DNA of 9,747 bases from Bacillota bacterium (GTDB taxonomy: Bacteria > Bacillota > Clostridia > Acetivibrionales > DTU013): the NCBI GenBank assembly GCA_023415815.1, contig JAEZJL010000384.1, forward strand, positions 1-9,747, written 5' to 3'. A model generated the notes under the pieces. It made no database searches. It saw nothing but the letters and a program-made list of their open reading frames with translations, and was not told the DNA's origin. Made by a program: the position numbers and the translations under genes. How positions within the stretch are numbered: position 1 is the first letter of the stretch; each line of letters starts with the position of its first letter. Below are positions 1 to 7,474 of the stretch, one piece after another.

Positions 1-2582
1 AGTATGCTCTTGTTCATATCCTGCATATTGAATCTCTTGCCGCAGCCCGCCAGTATCACCACAGGAAATTCGAGGCCCTTGCTTTTGTGGATGCTCATTA
101 TGCGCACCACATTGTCGTTTTCGCCGAGGATTTTAGCGCTTCCCATGTCCCCCCGGCTGCCCTTTAATTTATCAATAAAGCTGATGAAATTGAACAGTCC
201 CTTATAGCTTGTCTCTTCAAACTGCCTGGCGCGCTCAAAAAGGATTCGCAGGTTTGCCTGCCGCTGCTCTCCCGCGGGCAGCGCTCCGACGATCCCGTAA
301 TAGCCCGTTTCGTTGTAAAGCTGCCAGATAAGGCGGTCCGTAGGCATGTACAGGGACATGTCCCTCCAGGCCCGCAGCCTGCCCAGGAATCCGGCGGCTT
401 TTACCGGGGCTTCGCCGCCGCCGTGCGCGGCCAGCTTCTGCAAGGCCTCGAACAGCGGTAATTTTTTATCCGCCAGGCGCAGCTCGGCCAGCTCATCCGT
501 CGTAAACCCGCATATGGGGGAGCGGAGCACGGACAGGAGCGGGATGTCCTGCAGCGGGTTATCGATTATCTGCAGCAGAGACAGCGCCACCTGTACCTCG
601 GAGGTTTTGAAAAAGCCGGCGCCGGTGTCTGCGAAAGCCGGAATCCCCCGGCTTGCAAGCTCCTCCAGGAATACGCCGGACCAGTTGCGCGTGGTCCTGA
701 GAAGAATGACGATGTCCCGGTACTCCACGGCCCTGTAAACCTTTTTTGCTCTGTCAAATACCCGGAACTCCCTGCCCTGGCCGTCCAGCCGCATCAGCTC
801 CTTTATCCTCTCCGCCGCAAGCCTTGCTTCGCACTGGATAACGTCCGGCAGATCCTCCTCTTCAGGGTCGCCCGGAGCCTCCTCCCGCTCATCTCCGTCC
901 CCGGAGCCTGCGGCTGCGGCTTCCTCGTCCCCGCCGGTCTGTATGATATGGAGCTCGGCCACCCCGCCTACATCGGCCGATTCGTCGACGTTTTCGGCAA
1001 AAACCGCGCCCGGGTTCAGGGCCTCCGTATCGGTATAATCCAGCTCGCCCACGCGTTCGGACATGATCTGCTTGAATATGAAATTAACGGCTTCCACCAC
1101 TTCCCTGCGGCTCCTGAAATTCCTGTACAGCAAAATCTTGCGGTAAAGCTCGCCCTTCTCCATGGAGTATGCGCCGTACTTTTCCATGAAGAGCTCGGGC
1201 CTGGCCTGCCTGAAGCGGTATATGCTCTGCTTGACGTCTCCGACCATGAATACGTTGGGCCTGCCGGTATCCGCCCTTGAGATGAGGTTAATCATGCTTT
1301 CCTGCACCAGATTGCTGTCCTGGTATTCGTCCACCAGGATTTCGGCAAAGCGCTCCCGGTAGCCGAGAGCGGCCTCGGAGGGCGCCAGGTTACCATACTC
1401 ATCCTTTTCGGACAATATCTCGAGGCAGAAATGCTCCAGGTCGTTGAAATCGACCACCGACTTTCCGGCCTTTCTTGCGGCATACCTTTCGTCGAATTCC
1501 GACACCAGCCTCGAAAGGCATTTCATCAAGGGATACAGACTCCTGAGGTCGCCCAGTATTTCCACTGAGCCTGCGGAGAAAATAATTTCCCTTATCTTCT
1601 TGAGCCTTGCCTTCACATCGTCGCGGATTCCTTTGGCATATTCCTGCTTTTCTTTATCGCAGTCCTTGCCCGCGGCAGGCAGACGGCTGAATTCAAGGCA
1701 TTGGAATCGTTGGTAGAGCTCGTCCCAGGACGGCTGTATAAAAGAACCGTCCCCCTCCGGCTGCCCGTGCGACAGTGAAGAACCGTCCCCGAGCGCAGTG
1801 ATGCTGCGCAGGTCTTCGACGAAAACGTCGCGGTATTTCTCCAGGCCTCTGGCGCTGTCCAGCGCCTCTACCGCCTGGGAAACGGTCTGCTTCAGGCCTT
1901 CCAGCTCCAGCGCGGCGGCCTCGAGCAGCACCCTTCCCCAGGGTGTTTCACCGAAATCCTCCGCTTCGTTTGCATTGAAGCGCTCCGTCATTTCGTCCAG
2001 CCACCTGCGGGGCCACGGGCTGCTCTGCACAAAGCCGTGCAGGTTCAGCACCATGTCCTGAAGCGCCTGGTCGTCCCGGTTCCCGCCGTAGCATTCGAGC
2101 AGCTCGTAAAAGTCCCCGTTTCCGCTCTCCGCCTCGTATTGCTCTTCGAACAGCCCGTTCAGGACCTCCAGCTTCAGAAGCAGCGCCTCGGTCTCATCGG
2201 CTATCCTGAAGCCGGGGTCGATGTCGATGCGCTGGAAATTGCTCCTTATCACGTCGAGGCAGAAGGAGTGGATGGTTGTGATACTGGCCTTGTTCAGCAG
2301 GGTAAGCTGCCTCTGTATGTTTTTCGAGCCGGGGTTTATTTCAAGCGCCGCGGAGATCGCCTCGGCGATCCTCTCCCTCATTTCCGTCGCCGCGGCATTT
2401 GTAAAGGTGACGATCAGCAGGCGGTCTATATCCACCGGCTCGGTTTCATCCGTTATCCTCCGTATGATCCTCTCCACCAGCACGGCGGTTTTCCCGGCTC
2501 CCGCGGCGGCGGCGACCAGGAGGCTGCAGCCCTTCTCCGTAATGGCGTCCAGCTGCTCCGCAGTCCATTTATTCTCACTCAT
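1..2582 (-). CDS. addA: AddA, ATP-dependent helicase/nuclease subunit A (3' end outside window)
   Basis: AddA is the UvrD-like 3'-5' helicase and nuclease subunit of AddAB, which resects double-strand DNA ends in the cytoplasm and loads RecA. I translated all 860 visible codons and found no stop or frameshift. Superfamily 1 motifs appear in order: Q motif around Q10, Walker A GAGKT at 28-32, TFTNAAATEM at 59-68, TTIHSFC at 102-108, Walker B VDEYQD at 417-422, VGDVKQSIYRFR at 447-458, YRNFRSR at 486-492 and RIMSIHKSKGLEFPVV from 827. The family is about 1,230 residues long, so the last helicase motif and the C-terminal nuclease domain (DYKTD-type) lie to the left of the window. The start is the ATG at 2582, with GGAGAG 7-8 bases upstream; it lies 72 bases after the addB stop. 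Two oddities are a 20-residue repeat-encoded insertion at 265-284 and an acidic linker at about 552-580. Identification is secure. Confidence 0.96.
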   Translation of the reverse strand, partial: MSENKWTAEQLDAITEKGCSLLVAAAAGAGKTAVLVERIIRRITDETEPVDIDRLLIVTFTNAAATEMRERIAEAISAALEINPGSKNIQRQLTLLNKASITTIHSFCLDVIRSNFQRIDIDPGFRIADETEALLLKLEVLNGLFEEQYEAESGNGDFYELLECYGGNRDDQALQDMVLNLHGFVQSSPWPRRWLDEMTERFNANEAEDFGETPWGRVLLEAAALELEGLKQTVSQAVEALDSARGLEKYRDVFVEDLRSITALGDGSSLSHGQPEGDGSFIQPSWDELYQRFQCLEFSRLPAAGKDCDKEKQEYAKGIRDDVKARLKKIREIIFSAGSVEILGDLRSLYPLMKCLSRLVSEFDERYAARKAGKSVVDFNDLEHFCLEILSEKDEYGNLAPSEAALGYRERFAEILVDEYQDSNLVQESMINLISRADTGRPNVFMVGDVKQSIYRFRQARPELFMEKYGAYSMEKGELYRKILLYRNFRSRREVVEAVNFIFKQIMSERVGELDYTDTEALNPGAVFAENVDESADVGGVAELHIIQTGGDEEAAAAGSGDGDEREEAPGDPEEEDLPDVIQCEARLAAERIKELMRLDGQGREFRVFDRAKKVYRAVEYRDIVILLRTTRNWSGVFLEELASRGIPAFADTGAGFFKTSEVQVALSLLQIIDNPLQDIPLLSVLRSPICGFTTDELAELRLADKKLPLFEALQKLAAHGGGEAPVKAAGFLGRLRAWRDMSLYMPTDRLIWQLYNETGYYGIVGALPAGEQRQANLRILFERARQFEETSYKGLFNFISFIDKLKGSRGDMGSAKILGENDNVVRIMSIHKSKGLEFPVVILAGCGKRFNMQDMNKSI
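1742..1790 (-). repeat. In-frame pair of 13-bp direct repeats inside addA
   Basis: On the minus strand the 13-mer GGGGACGGTTCTT occurs at 1790-1778 and again, exactly, at 1754-1742. The period is 36 bases (12 codons), so both copies are read in the same frame and encode GDGS at AddA residues 265-268 and 277-280. The spacer contains CTGTCGCACGGG. From memory, GGGGACGGTTCTT next to a TGTCGCA-like block is a dispersed repeat in many clostridial genomes, usually between genes; I could not check this here. The flanking protein (DLRSITAL before, SWDELYQRF after) reads as normal AddA, so the element looks like an insertion of a multiple of three bases. No other copy was seen in the window. The repeat is certain; its identity as a mobile or REP-like element is inference. 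Confidence 0.75.
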
Positions 2583-2654
2583 ACTTCTCTCCGCATCTAT
2601 TTTTTTGAGCCCCCGGCTTTACCCACATTTGTCTCTCTCCCGCTTCCAGGGCCT

Positions 2655-5600
2655 TCACGTTTTCTCCCGTCCCTCGCTGTCGGCGCTTATAAGCTCCCAC
2701 ACCTCTTCGCTGTCCCTGTCGTGCAGCAGCCTGAAGGTATTCTCCTTCATGGCGGCGTCAAACTGGCAAATCGATGAGAAGCTGCAGTACATGCAGGAGG
2801 TGACTCCCTTCTTCTTATAGGGCCTGATCGAAACATTCCCCTTCATGACCTCCTCGCACAGGCCCTTCAGGAGCCTGCGGACGTGATTCCTGAGCAGCTT
2901 GAACTGCTCGGGCGAGGCGGCCGAGGTGTTTTTCCCGAGGACATCCCCTTTATTGATCGCAGCCGGTATTATCATCGAGGAGCCTTCGATGGCGTTGTCC
3001 ATTTCCTTGATAAGCCGGACGTCCGCCAGCAGCAGCCCTTTCATTTTCAGCTGCCGCATGATGGCCTGCTCGACCTCCTCCTCCGATATCCTGCCGCCTT
3101 TTTTTATCACCGGGTCGTCTATCCTGAAATACAGCATTCCCGCGGGCAAAGCGTCTTCCTGTTCTCCGATGATGGCGTCCAGGTATGTGATCAGCTGCAC
3201 CTGCAGCCCGTAATATACGTCCGAAAGCCTGAAATCACGGCTCCCGGATTTGTAGTCGATGATGCGCAGATAGGTGCCCTCCCCGGTTTTCAGCGCGTCC
3301 ACCCTGTCGATTCTGCCCGTAAGGCGGATTTGCTCGCCGGAATCAAGCTCTATGGTGATGGGCGGATATTTGCAGCCCTCTCCGAAATCTATTTCATAGC
3401 CCGCCGGGTCGAAGCCGCCCCGGCGTATGTGCCCGGCAATCAGCCATACGGCGCGCGTGACGACCCGCTTCAGTCTCAACGCCAGCGCGGTGTATCTTTT
3501 CGACGCCGCGATCCCGGAGCCCTGCATTTTTTCCAGCATCTCGTCTATGATCTCGGATACGCGGGCGGCACACCATTCACGGTCGAATTCCCTCCAGGAT
3601 ACGCCCTTTTCCTCAACCAGCCTTGAAAAATATTCTATCGCAGAATGCATGAAGGTCCCGACGTCCGGAGGGCTCAAACGATAGATTTTGCGCTCCCTGG
3701 CCCCAAGACCGTACTGCACGTAGTAGGCAAACGGGCAGGCCGTATATTTTTCAAGCCTGGAAACGCTCGATCGGACAGGCTCGCCGTAGAGGGCCGAGAT
3801 ATTCTTCCTCCCTACGTTTTGTGCGATATTTTTATAAAGAAAGGCCTCCCGGGCCGACAGGCATTTCCGCCGCCAGTCCTCCTGCCCCGAGAACCATAGG
3901 TATACGCATTTCCATAGGGGCTCGATACCGAAGCCGTCAGCCTTCCGGCGGAAGGCTGCTATCATCTGTCTGAAGGCCGGAGTCCCTCCTGCGGCAAGCT
4001 CCGTTTCCCCTTCGCCTGCATCGGGCTTTATGATGTCGCTGGTCTCTGTTATGGAAGGAAACAGCTTGCGGAGCCTGGAAATAATGATCGAGGGCCGCAT
4101 GCTCCTTCCTTCATGGTCGGCAATGGGCCAGCTGATCCTCAGGCGGCTCCCGGCGGTCGTCAGCGTCCGGTAAACCAGGTACTGCTCGTCGAAGGCCTTC
4201 GACCGGGTGTCGCTTGCCAGCTCTATGCCCGTGCCGGTCAGAGCCTCCCTGTCCCTGTCGGACAGTACGCCCTCCTCCGCCGCAGCTGCAGGAAAAACGC
4301 CGTCGTTTGCGCCGATTACATATAATGCTTTAATCTCGTGGCTTTTCGAGCGCTCCACGCTCCCGACCAGCACCTGATCGAGGGCAGCCGGAATCAGACC
4401 CACCTTGTATTCGCCGAAGCCGATGCCGAGGATGCTTGAGAAGCGCTCTATGCCAAGGGCTTCCTCCCCCATAACCTCGACCGTCTGGTCAAATACCTCC
4501 ATAACGATGTTCCACACCTGCGAGTATTCGTTTGCAAGGCTGAGTCTGCCGCTTTTCCTGAAGTCCTCTATGCTCTCCCCGATCCTCCCGGGGACGCCGA
4601 TGGCGCAGAGAAAATCATACAGGGCGCCGCAGATTTCCGGGGCCTTTCTTCTGCCCTTCGTCCTTTTTCTGAATTCAAGCAGGGGCCCGGTCACCTCGCG
4701 CCTTATCCTGTTTATTCCTGAAAGCATTTCGTCCTGCTTCTCCATATCCTGCTCGCCGGGGAGCAGTCCCGGAGTCATGCTCCAATCCTGCTCTCCCGTC
4801 CAGCGGCTGCCCCGGATGCCGCACGCCAGGACATAATTCTCAAGCCTGTCGATGTCGTCCCTTTCAATATTGGTCAGACCCGTTTTCAAGTACCTGAACA
4901 CGGCCTCATAGGACCAGTTTTCGACGAATATGTCCAGCATGGAAAGCAGCATCCGTACCAGCGGGTGGTTGGCTATGTCGACCTTACGGTCGATGAAGCA
5001 GGGTATCCCGTATTCGTCAAATATCACTTCTATTAGCTTTTCGCAGGAGGCCAGATCCCTGGTGACAACGGCAATATCGCGGTAGCGCATGCCGGTGTCC
5101 CTGCAAAGCCCGACAATATCCCTGGCGGCAGCCTCTATTTCGGAGAATATATTAACGGAAGAAAACAGCGAGACATCCTTTGTCTTCCCCGCGAAAGCCC
5201 TGTGCGGCCAGGAGTACAGATTGCGTTCCAGATGCCCGAGCTCCGGGCTGTCCTTGAACCTCGGAAGAGGCTCCCTGTTCAGATTGACGGGAGGCTCAAC
5301 CTCTATCCCGTATTCTCCGGCTATTCTTATATATTTGGCGTAAGCCCTCCTCACAGCGGAGAAAATATCCGTCCCGCTTGCTCCTTCATCGTCCAGGCTG
5401 TCCGTACAGAGGCTGACAGTCACCCGAGCGGCCTTGGAGAGCAGCTTGCCCGCAACCATATACTCCTGCGGCGTAAAGCCCGTAAAGCCGTCGATCCAGA
5501 TTTCCGCCGAATTATAAAGGCCGGTGGCCTCAAGCTTCTCCGAGGCCAGCGTCAGGTCGTCGTCGGAGTCGCGGTAGCGCTCCTCCAGCTTTTTTTCAAA

Positions 5601-6095
5601 GGCTGCGTAGACGGCGTTCAATTCGCCCAGCTTCTGTTTTAACGGGTCCTCGGGTCCGAGCTTTTTTCCCGCGGCTTCCAGATCGGCAGGCGTAATGTTG
5701 TACCGCTTGAACTCAGTGATAAGGGTGGACAGGGTGTTGACGAAGCCCCGGCGGTCCGCGGATCTGGCAAAAATCCTGAGGCTGTCCCGCAACTTATCCA
5801 GAATATCGTATAGGATCATGCATTTTCCGGCCGAATGTATATGCGGCTGCGTTATGCCTCCGACATCGTTGAACACCCTGAAGGCCAGGCGCCGGAAGCT
5901 TAAAACCTCGGTCCCGAGGATGCCTCCCTTTCCGAGCACCCTGATAAGGTCCCTCTCTGCCTGGAAGGTGAATTGCTCCGGGACGAGCAGCACCAGCGGG
6001 TTTTGGGCTCCGCCGTCCATTCTTGCCTTTATCTCGTTCAGGCAGCGGGTGGTCTTGCCGCTCCCCGCCCTTCCGTATATAAATCTTAAGCTCAT
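2655..6095 (-). CDS. addB: AddB, ATP-dependent helicase/deoxyribonuclease subunit B
   Basis: AddB is the partner of AddA. In studied enzymes its helicase half recognises Chi, and its nuclease cuts the other strand. From the chosen start the protein is 1,146 residues, close to B. subtilis AddB (about 1,166). It opens with SLRFIYGRAGSGKT (Walker A G8-T15). The C-terminal RecB-like nuclease shows H817, GRIDRVD at 927-933, IIDYKSG at 945-951 (D947, K949) and QLITY from Q967. Four cysteines fit the 4Fe-4S staple of the family: C787 (in TACPFAYY), then C1101, C1104 and C1110 (CxxCx5C). The start at 6095 is preferred because it gives the canonical N terminus and has GGAG 8 bases upstream. The ATG at 6101 is only 2 bases from that GGAG. 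The frame stays open to an ATG at 6209, but those 38 residues overlap the promoter. addA follows after 72 bases, so the two are probably co-transcribed. Confidence 0.96.
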   Translation of the reverse strand: MSLRFIYGRAGSGKTTRCLNEIKARMDGGAQNPLVLLVPEQFTFQAERDLIRVLGKGGILGTEVLSFRRLAFRVFNDVGGITQPHIHSAGKCMILYDILDKLRDSLRIFARSADRRGFVNTLSTLITEFKRYNITPADLEAAGKKLGPEDPLKQKLGELNAVYAAFEKKLEERYRDSDDDLTLASEKLEATGLYNSAEIWIDGFTGFTPQEYMVAGKLLSKAARVTVSLCTDSLDDEGASGTDIFSAVRRAYAKYIRIAGEYGIEVEPPVNLNREPLPRFKDSPELGHLERNLYSWPHRAFAGKTKDVSLFSSVNIFSEIEAAARDIVGLCRDTGMRYRDIAVVTRDLASCEKLIEVIFDEYGIPCFIDRKVDIANHPLVRMLLSMLDIFVENWSYEAVFRYLKTGLTNIERDDIDRLENYVLACGIRGSRWTGEQDWSMTPGLLPGEQDMEKQDEMLSGINRIRREVTGPLLEFRKRTKGRRKAPEICGALYDFLCAIGVPGRIGESIEDFRKSGRLSLANEYSQVWNIVMEVFDQTVEVMGEEALGIERFSSILGIGFGEYKVGLIPAALDQVLVGSVERSKSHEIKALYVIGANDGVFPAAAAEEGVLSDRDREALTGTGIELASDTRSKAFDEQYLVYRTLTTAGSRLRISWPIADHEGRSMRPSIIISRLRKLFPSITETSDIIKPDAGEGETELAAGGTPAFRQMIAAFRRKADGFGIEPLWKCVYLWFSGQEDWRRKCLSAREAFLYKNIAQNVGRKNISALYGEPVRSSVSRLEKYTACPFAYYVQYGLGARERKIYRLSPPDVGTFMHSAIEYFSRLVEEKGVSWREFDREWCAARVSEIIDEMLEKMQGSGIAASKRYTALALRLKRVVTRAVWLIAGHIRRGGFDPAGYEIDFGEGCKYPPITIELDSGEQIRLTGRIDRVDALKTGEGTYLRIIDYKSGSRDFRLSDVYYGLQVQLITYLDAIIGEQEDALPAGMLYFRIDDPVIKKGGRISEEEVEQAIMRQLKMKGLLLADVRLIKEMDNAIEGSSMIIPAAINKGDVLGKNTSAASPEQFKLLRNHVRRLLKGLCEEVMKGNVSIRPYKKKGVTSCMYCSFSSICQFDAAMKENTFRLLHDRDSEEVWELISADSEGREKT

Positions 6096-6163
6096 ATTCA
6101 TCACTCCGCCCGGCTTGAGCAATACCTTTTGATATGGAACAAGCGGCAAAAATATATAAATTG

Positions 6164-6191
6164 ATTCTATCATACGGGGCATCAATTTCAA
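6164..6191 (-). promoter_or_regulatory. Probable sigma-A promoter of addB-addA, extended -10
   Basis: Read on the minus strand, TTGAAA (6191-6186) matches the -35 consensus at 5 of 6 bases. A 16-base spacer follows, then TAGAAT (6169-6164), which matches TATAAT at 5 of 6. TGA immediately before TAGAAT supplies the TGn of an extended -10. Transcription would start near 6157 and give a leader of about 60 bases before the addB ATG at 6095. This also argues against the upstream ATG at 6209, which lies before the promoter. It is a sequence match only. Confidence 0.62.
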
Positions 6192-6220
6192 GTGCGGGAG
6201 TTTTTTCACTCAGCCCCGGC

Positions 6221-6268
6221 CCGGATATCAACTTTTTCCCGTGATCATCCGATATCTTATATATCCGG
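6221..6268. promoter_or_regulatory. Cluster of CCGGATAT-type motifs, possible operator
   Basis: CCGGATAT at 6221-6228 and ATATCCGG at 6261-6268 form a perfect 8-base inverted repeat with 32 bases between the arms. A third, related copy, CCGATATC, lies between them at 6249-6256. GATATC, itself a palindrome, occurs at 6224-6229 and 6251-6256. The cluster lies about 30 bases upstream of the addB -35 and about 80 bases upstream of the divergent gene, so it could be a protein-binding site for either. No regulator gene is nearby and no known operator consensus was recognised. AT-rich runs produce such matches by chance, so confidence is low. Confidence 0.3.
6228..6255 (+). promoter_or_regulatory. 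Weak sigma-28 (SigD/FliA)-like promoter candidate
   Basis: TCAA at 6228-6231, a 16-base spacer and TCCGATAT at 6248-6255 resemble the B. subtilis SigD consensus (TAAA, about 15 bases, GCCGATAT): 3 of 4 and 7 of 8 bases match. It points toward the gene starting at 6345 and would give a leader of roughly 80 bases. I found no convincing sigma-A promoter for that gene in the spacer. The match overlaps the CCGGATAT motif cluster, so one of the two readings may be accidental. Confidence 0.25.
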
Positions 6269-6276
6269 CGCTTGGC

Positions 6277-6296
6277 GCGGGTTAAGGACAACCCGC
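6277..6296 (+). promoter_or_regulatory. Perfect 7-bp hairpin in the leader of the 6345 gene
   Basis: GCGGGTT (6277-6283) and AACCCGC (6290-6296) are exact reverse complements separated by AAGGAC. The GC-rich stem ends 48 bases before the ATG at 6345. No T run follows on either strand, so it does not look like an intrinsic terminator. It could be a leader RNA hairpin or a dyad operator. Confidence 0.4.
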
Positions 6297-6344
6297 CGTT
6301 CCGGAGCCGCATCAAATATCTCATAAATGCAGGGAGGCAATATT

Positions 6345-7445
6345 ATGAGGATCGACAGTTCACTTGTCTCAATGGCTGCTTCGGGCAGCCGGACCGAAAG
6401 GAACACTAAAGAAGAATCCCTCAGAACCTGGACAGGAAGCAGAGGATCGGACCCGGAGGGCAAAGATACACAATTTCCGCAGAATATACAGCTCACATTT
6501 CCAAAGGACATCCTTGACATCTCGGAGCAGGGTCTGGACGAGCTTTTTAAGCAAGCTAAGCCTGCCCAGGCGACTATCGTCGGGGACGACGATTATTCCG
6601 CCTACGAGCTGTGCGACGGCGACAAGCAGAAGATAATAATGCTCCAGAAGATGATCGAAGCGCTCACGGGAAAAAAATTCAGATTCGTAGTCCCCGATAA
6701 AATCAGGCTGGACGGCGGTACGGGAAGGCTTGAAATCAGGCTGCCTCCCGCCTCTGCCGGAGCGCGGGCGGGAGCGGGCTGGGGAGTGGAATATGAGCTC
6801 CACGAAACCCACTACGAAAAGCAGACCATGTCGTTTTCCGCACGGGGCGTGGTCAAGACGGCCGACGGCAGGGAAATAAGGCTGGATGTGGATTTGAACC
6901 TGAGCAGGGAATTCGCCTCGCACAGGGACGTGTCGTTAAGGCTGGGCACAGCCGCCAGGGTAGACCCCCTGGTTGTCAATTTCGAAGCAGCCTCCGCCGC
7001 GTTGGACGAAAGCAAAATCAGCTTCGACCTGGACCTGGACGGGAAACCCGAACAGATTTCCTTCGTAAACTCCGGCAGCGGCTTTTTGGCCCTCGACCTG
7101 AACAACGACGGCGCTGTGAACGACGGCTCCGAGCTGTTCGGCCCGCGGAGCGGCGACGGCTTCGCCGACCTCGCAAAGTACGACGGCGACGGTAACGGCT
7201 GGATCGACGAAAACGACGACGTGTACGAAAGGCTCCGTATCTGGACGAAGGACGAGAAGGGCAGCGACCGGCTTTTTGCGCTCGGGCAGAAGGGTATCGG
7301 CGCGATCTGTCTCGGCAGCGCAGACACGCCTTTCGACCTGAAAGGAGCGCAGAACCAGCTGCTCGGAGGCATAGGCAGTACGGGAATATTCCTCAGGGAA
7401 AACGGAACGGCAGGCACTATACAGCACATAGACCTGGCCGTATAG
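6345..7445 (+). CDS. Hypothetical protein with aspartate-rich calcium-binding-like loops
   Basis: The function is not known. The 366-residue product begins at the ATG at 6345, which has AGGGAGG 7 bases upstream; an in-frame ATG at 6327 lies before that site and is unlikely. Residues 1-45 are polar and look disordered. There is no signal peptide, lipobox, membrane helix or LPXTG. A middle segment (about 148-190) contains GVVKTADGREI. The C-terminal third is the conserved part: DLDLDGK at 228-234, DLNNDGAVNDGSELFGP at 251-267, DGDGNGWIDEND at 280-291 followed by LRIW, and a GIFLRENGT-type ending. The DxDxDG spacing is like that of EF-hand, dockerin and VCBS calcium loops. From memory, this C-terminal arrangement recurs in uncharacterised proteins of Clostridia and in larger RTX-like proteins of Proteobacteria. 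Calcium binding is inference. The gene stands alone, divergent from addB and convergent with the transporter operon. Confidence 0.85.
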   Translation: MRIDSSLVSMAASGSRTERNTKEESLRTWTGSRGSDPEGKDTQFPQNIQLTFPKDILDISEQGLDELFKQAKPAQATIVGDDDYSAYELCDGDKQKIIMLQKMIEALTGKKFRFVVPDKIRLDGGTGRLEIRLPPASAGARAGAGWGVEYELHETHYEKQTMSFSARGVVKTADGREIRLDVDLNLSREFASHRDVSLRLGTAARVDPLVVNFEAASAALDESKISFDLDLDGKPEQISFVNSGSGFLALDLNNDGAVNDGSELFGPRSGDGFADLAKYDGDGNGWIDENDDVYERLRIWTKDEKGSDRLFALGQKGIGAICLGSADTPFDLKGAQNQLLGGIGSTGIFLRENGTAGTIQHIDLAV

Positions 7446-7474
7446 CGCCGCAGCAGAAAGCGGAGGTCATAGCC

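Noticed and set aside
2583..2654. Possible small gene or separate promoter between addB and addA
   Set aside because: The 72-base gap has an ATG on the minus strand but it is out of frame with addA and has no coding features; no -35/-10 pair was convincing, so it is treated as an operon spacer.
2037..2777. Long plus-strand open frame (246 codons) opposite addA and addB
   Set aside because: It overlaps the 3' end of addB and the 5' part of addA on the opposite strand, spans their junction, and shows no recognisable family. The other plus-strand frames within 1-6100 (for example 948-1280, 2883-3626, 5202-5642) are likewise antisense shadows of conserved genes.
6096..6209. N-terminal extension of AddB from an upstream ATG at 6209
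   Set aside because: The extra 38 residues are not AddB-like, contain the predicted promoter, and the family starts with the Walker A strand found at 6095.
7448..7463. CCGC...GCGG hairpin just after the plus-strand gene
   Set aside because: The stem is only four pairs with an eight-base loop and no T run on either strand, so it does not qualify as a terminator.
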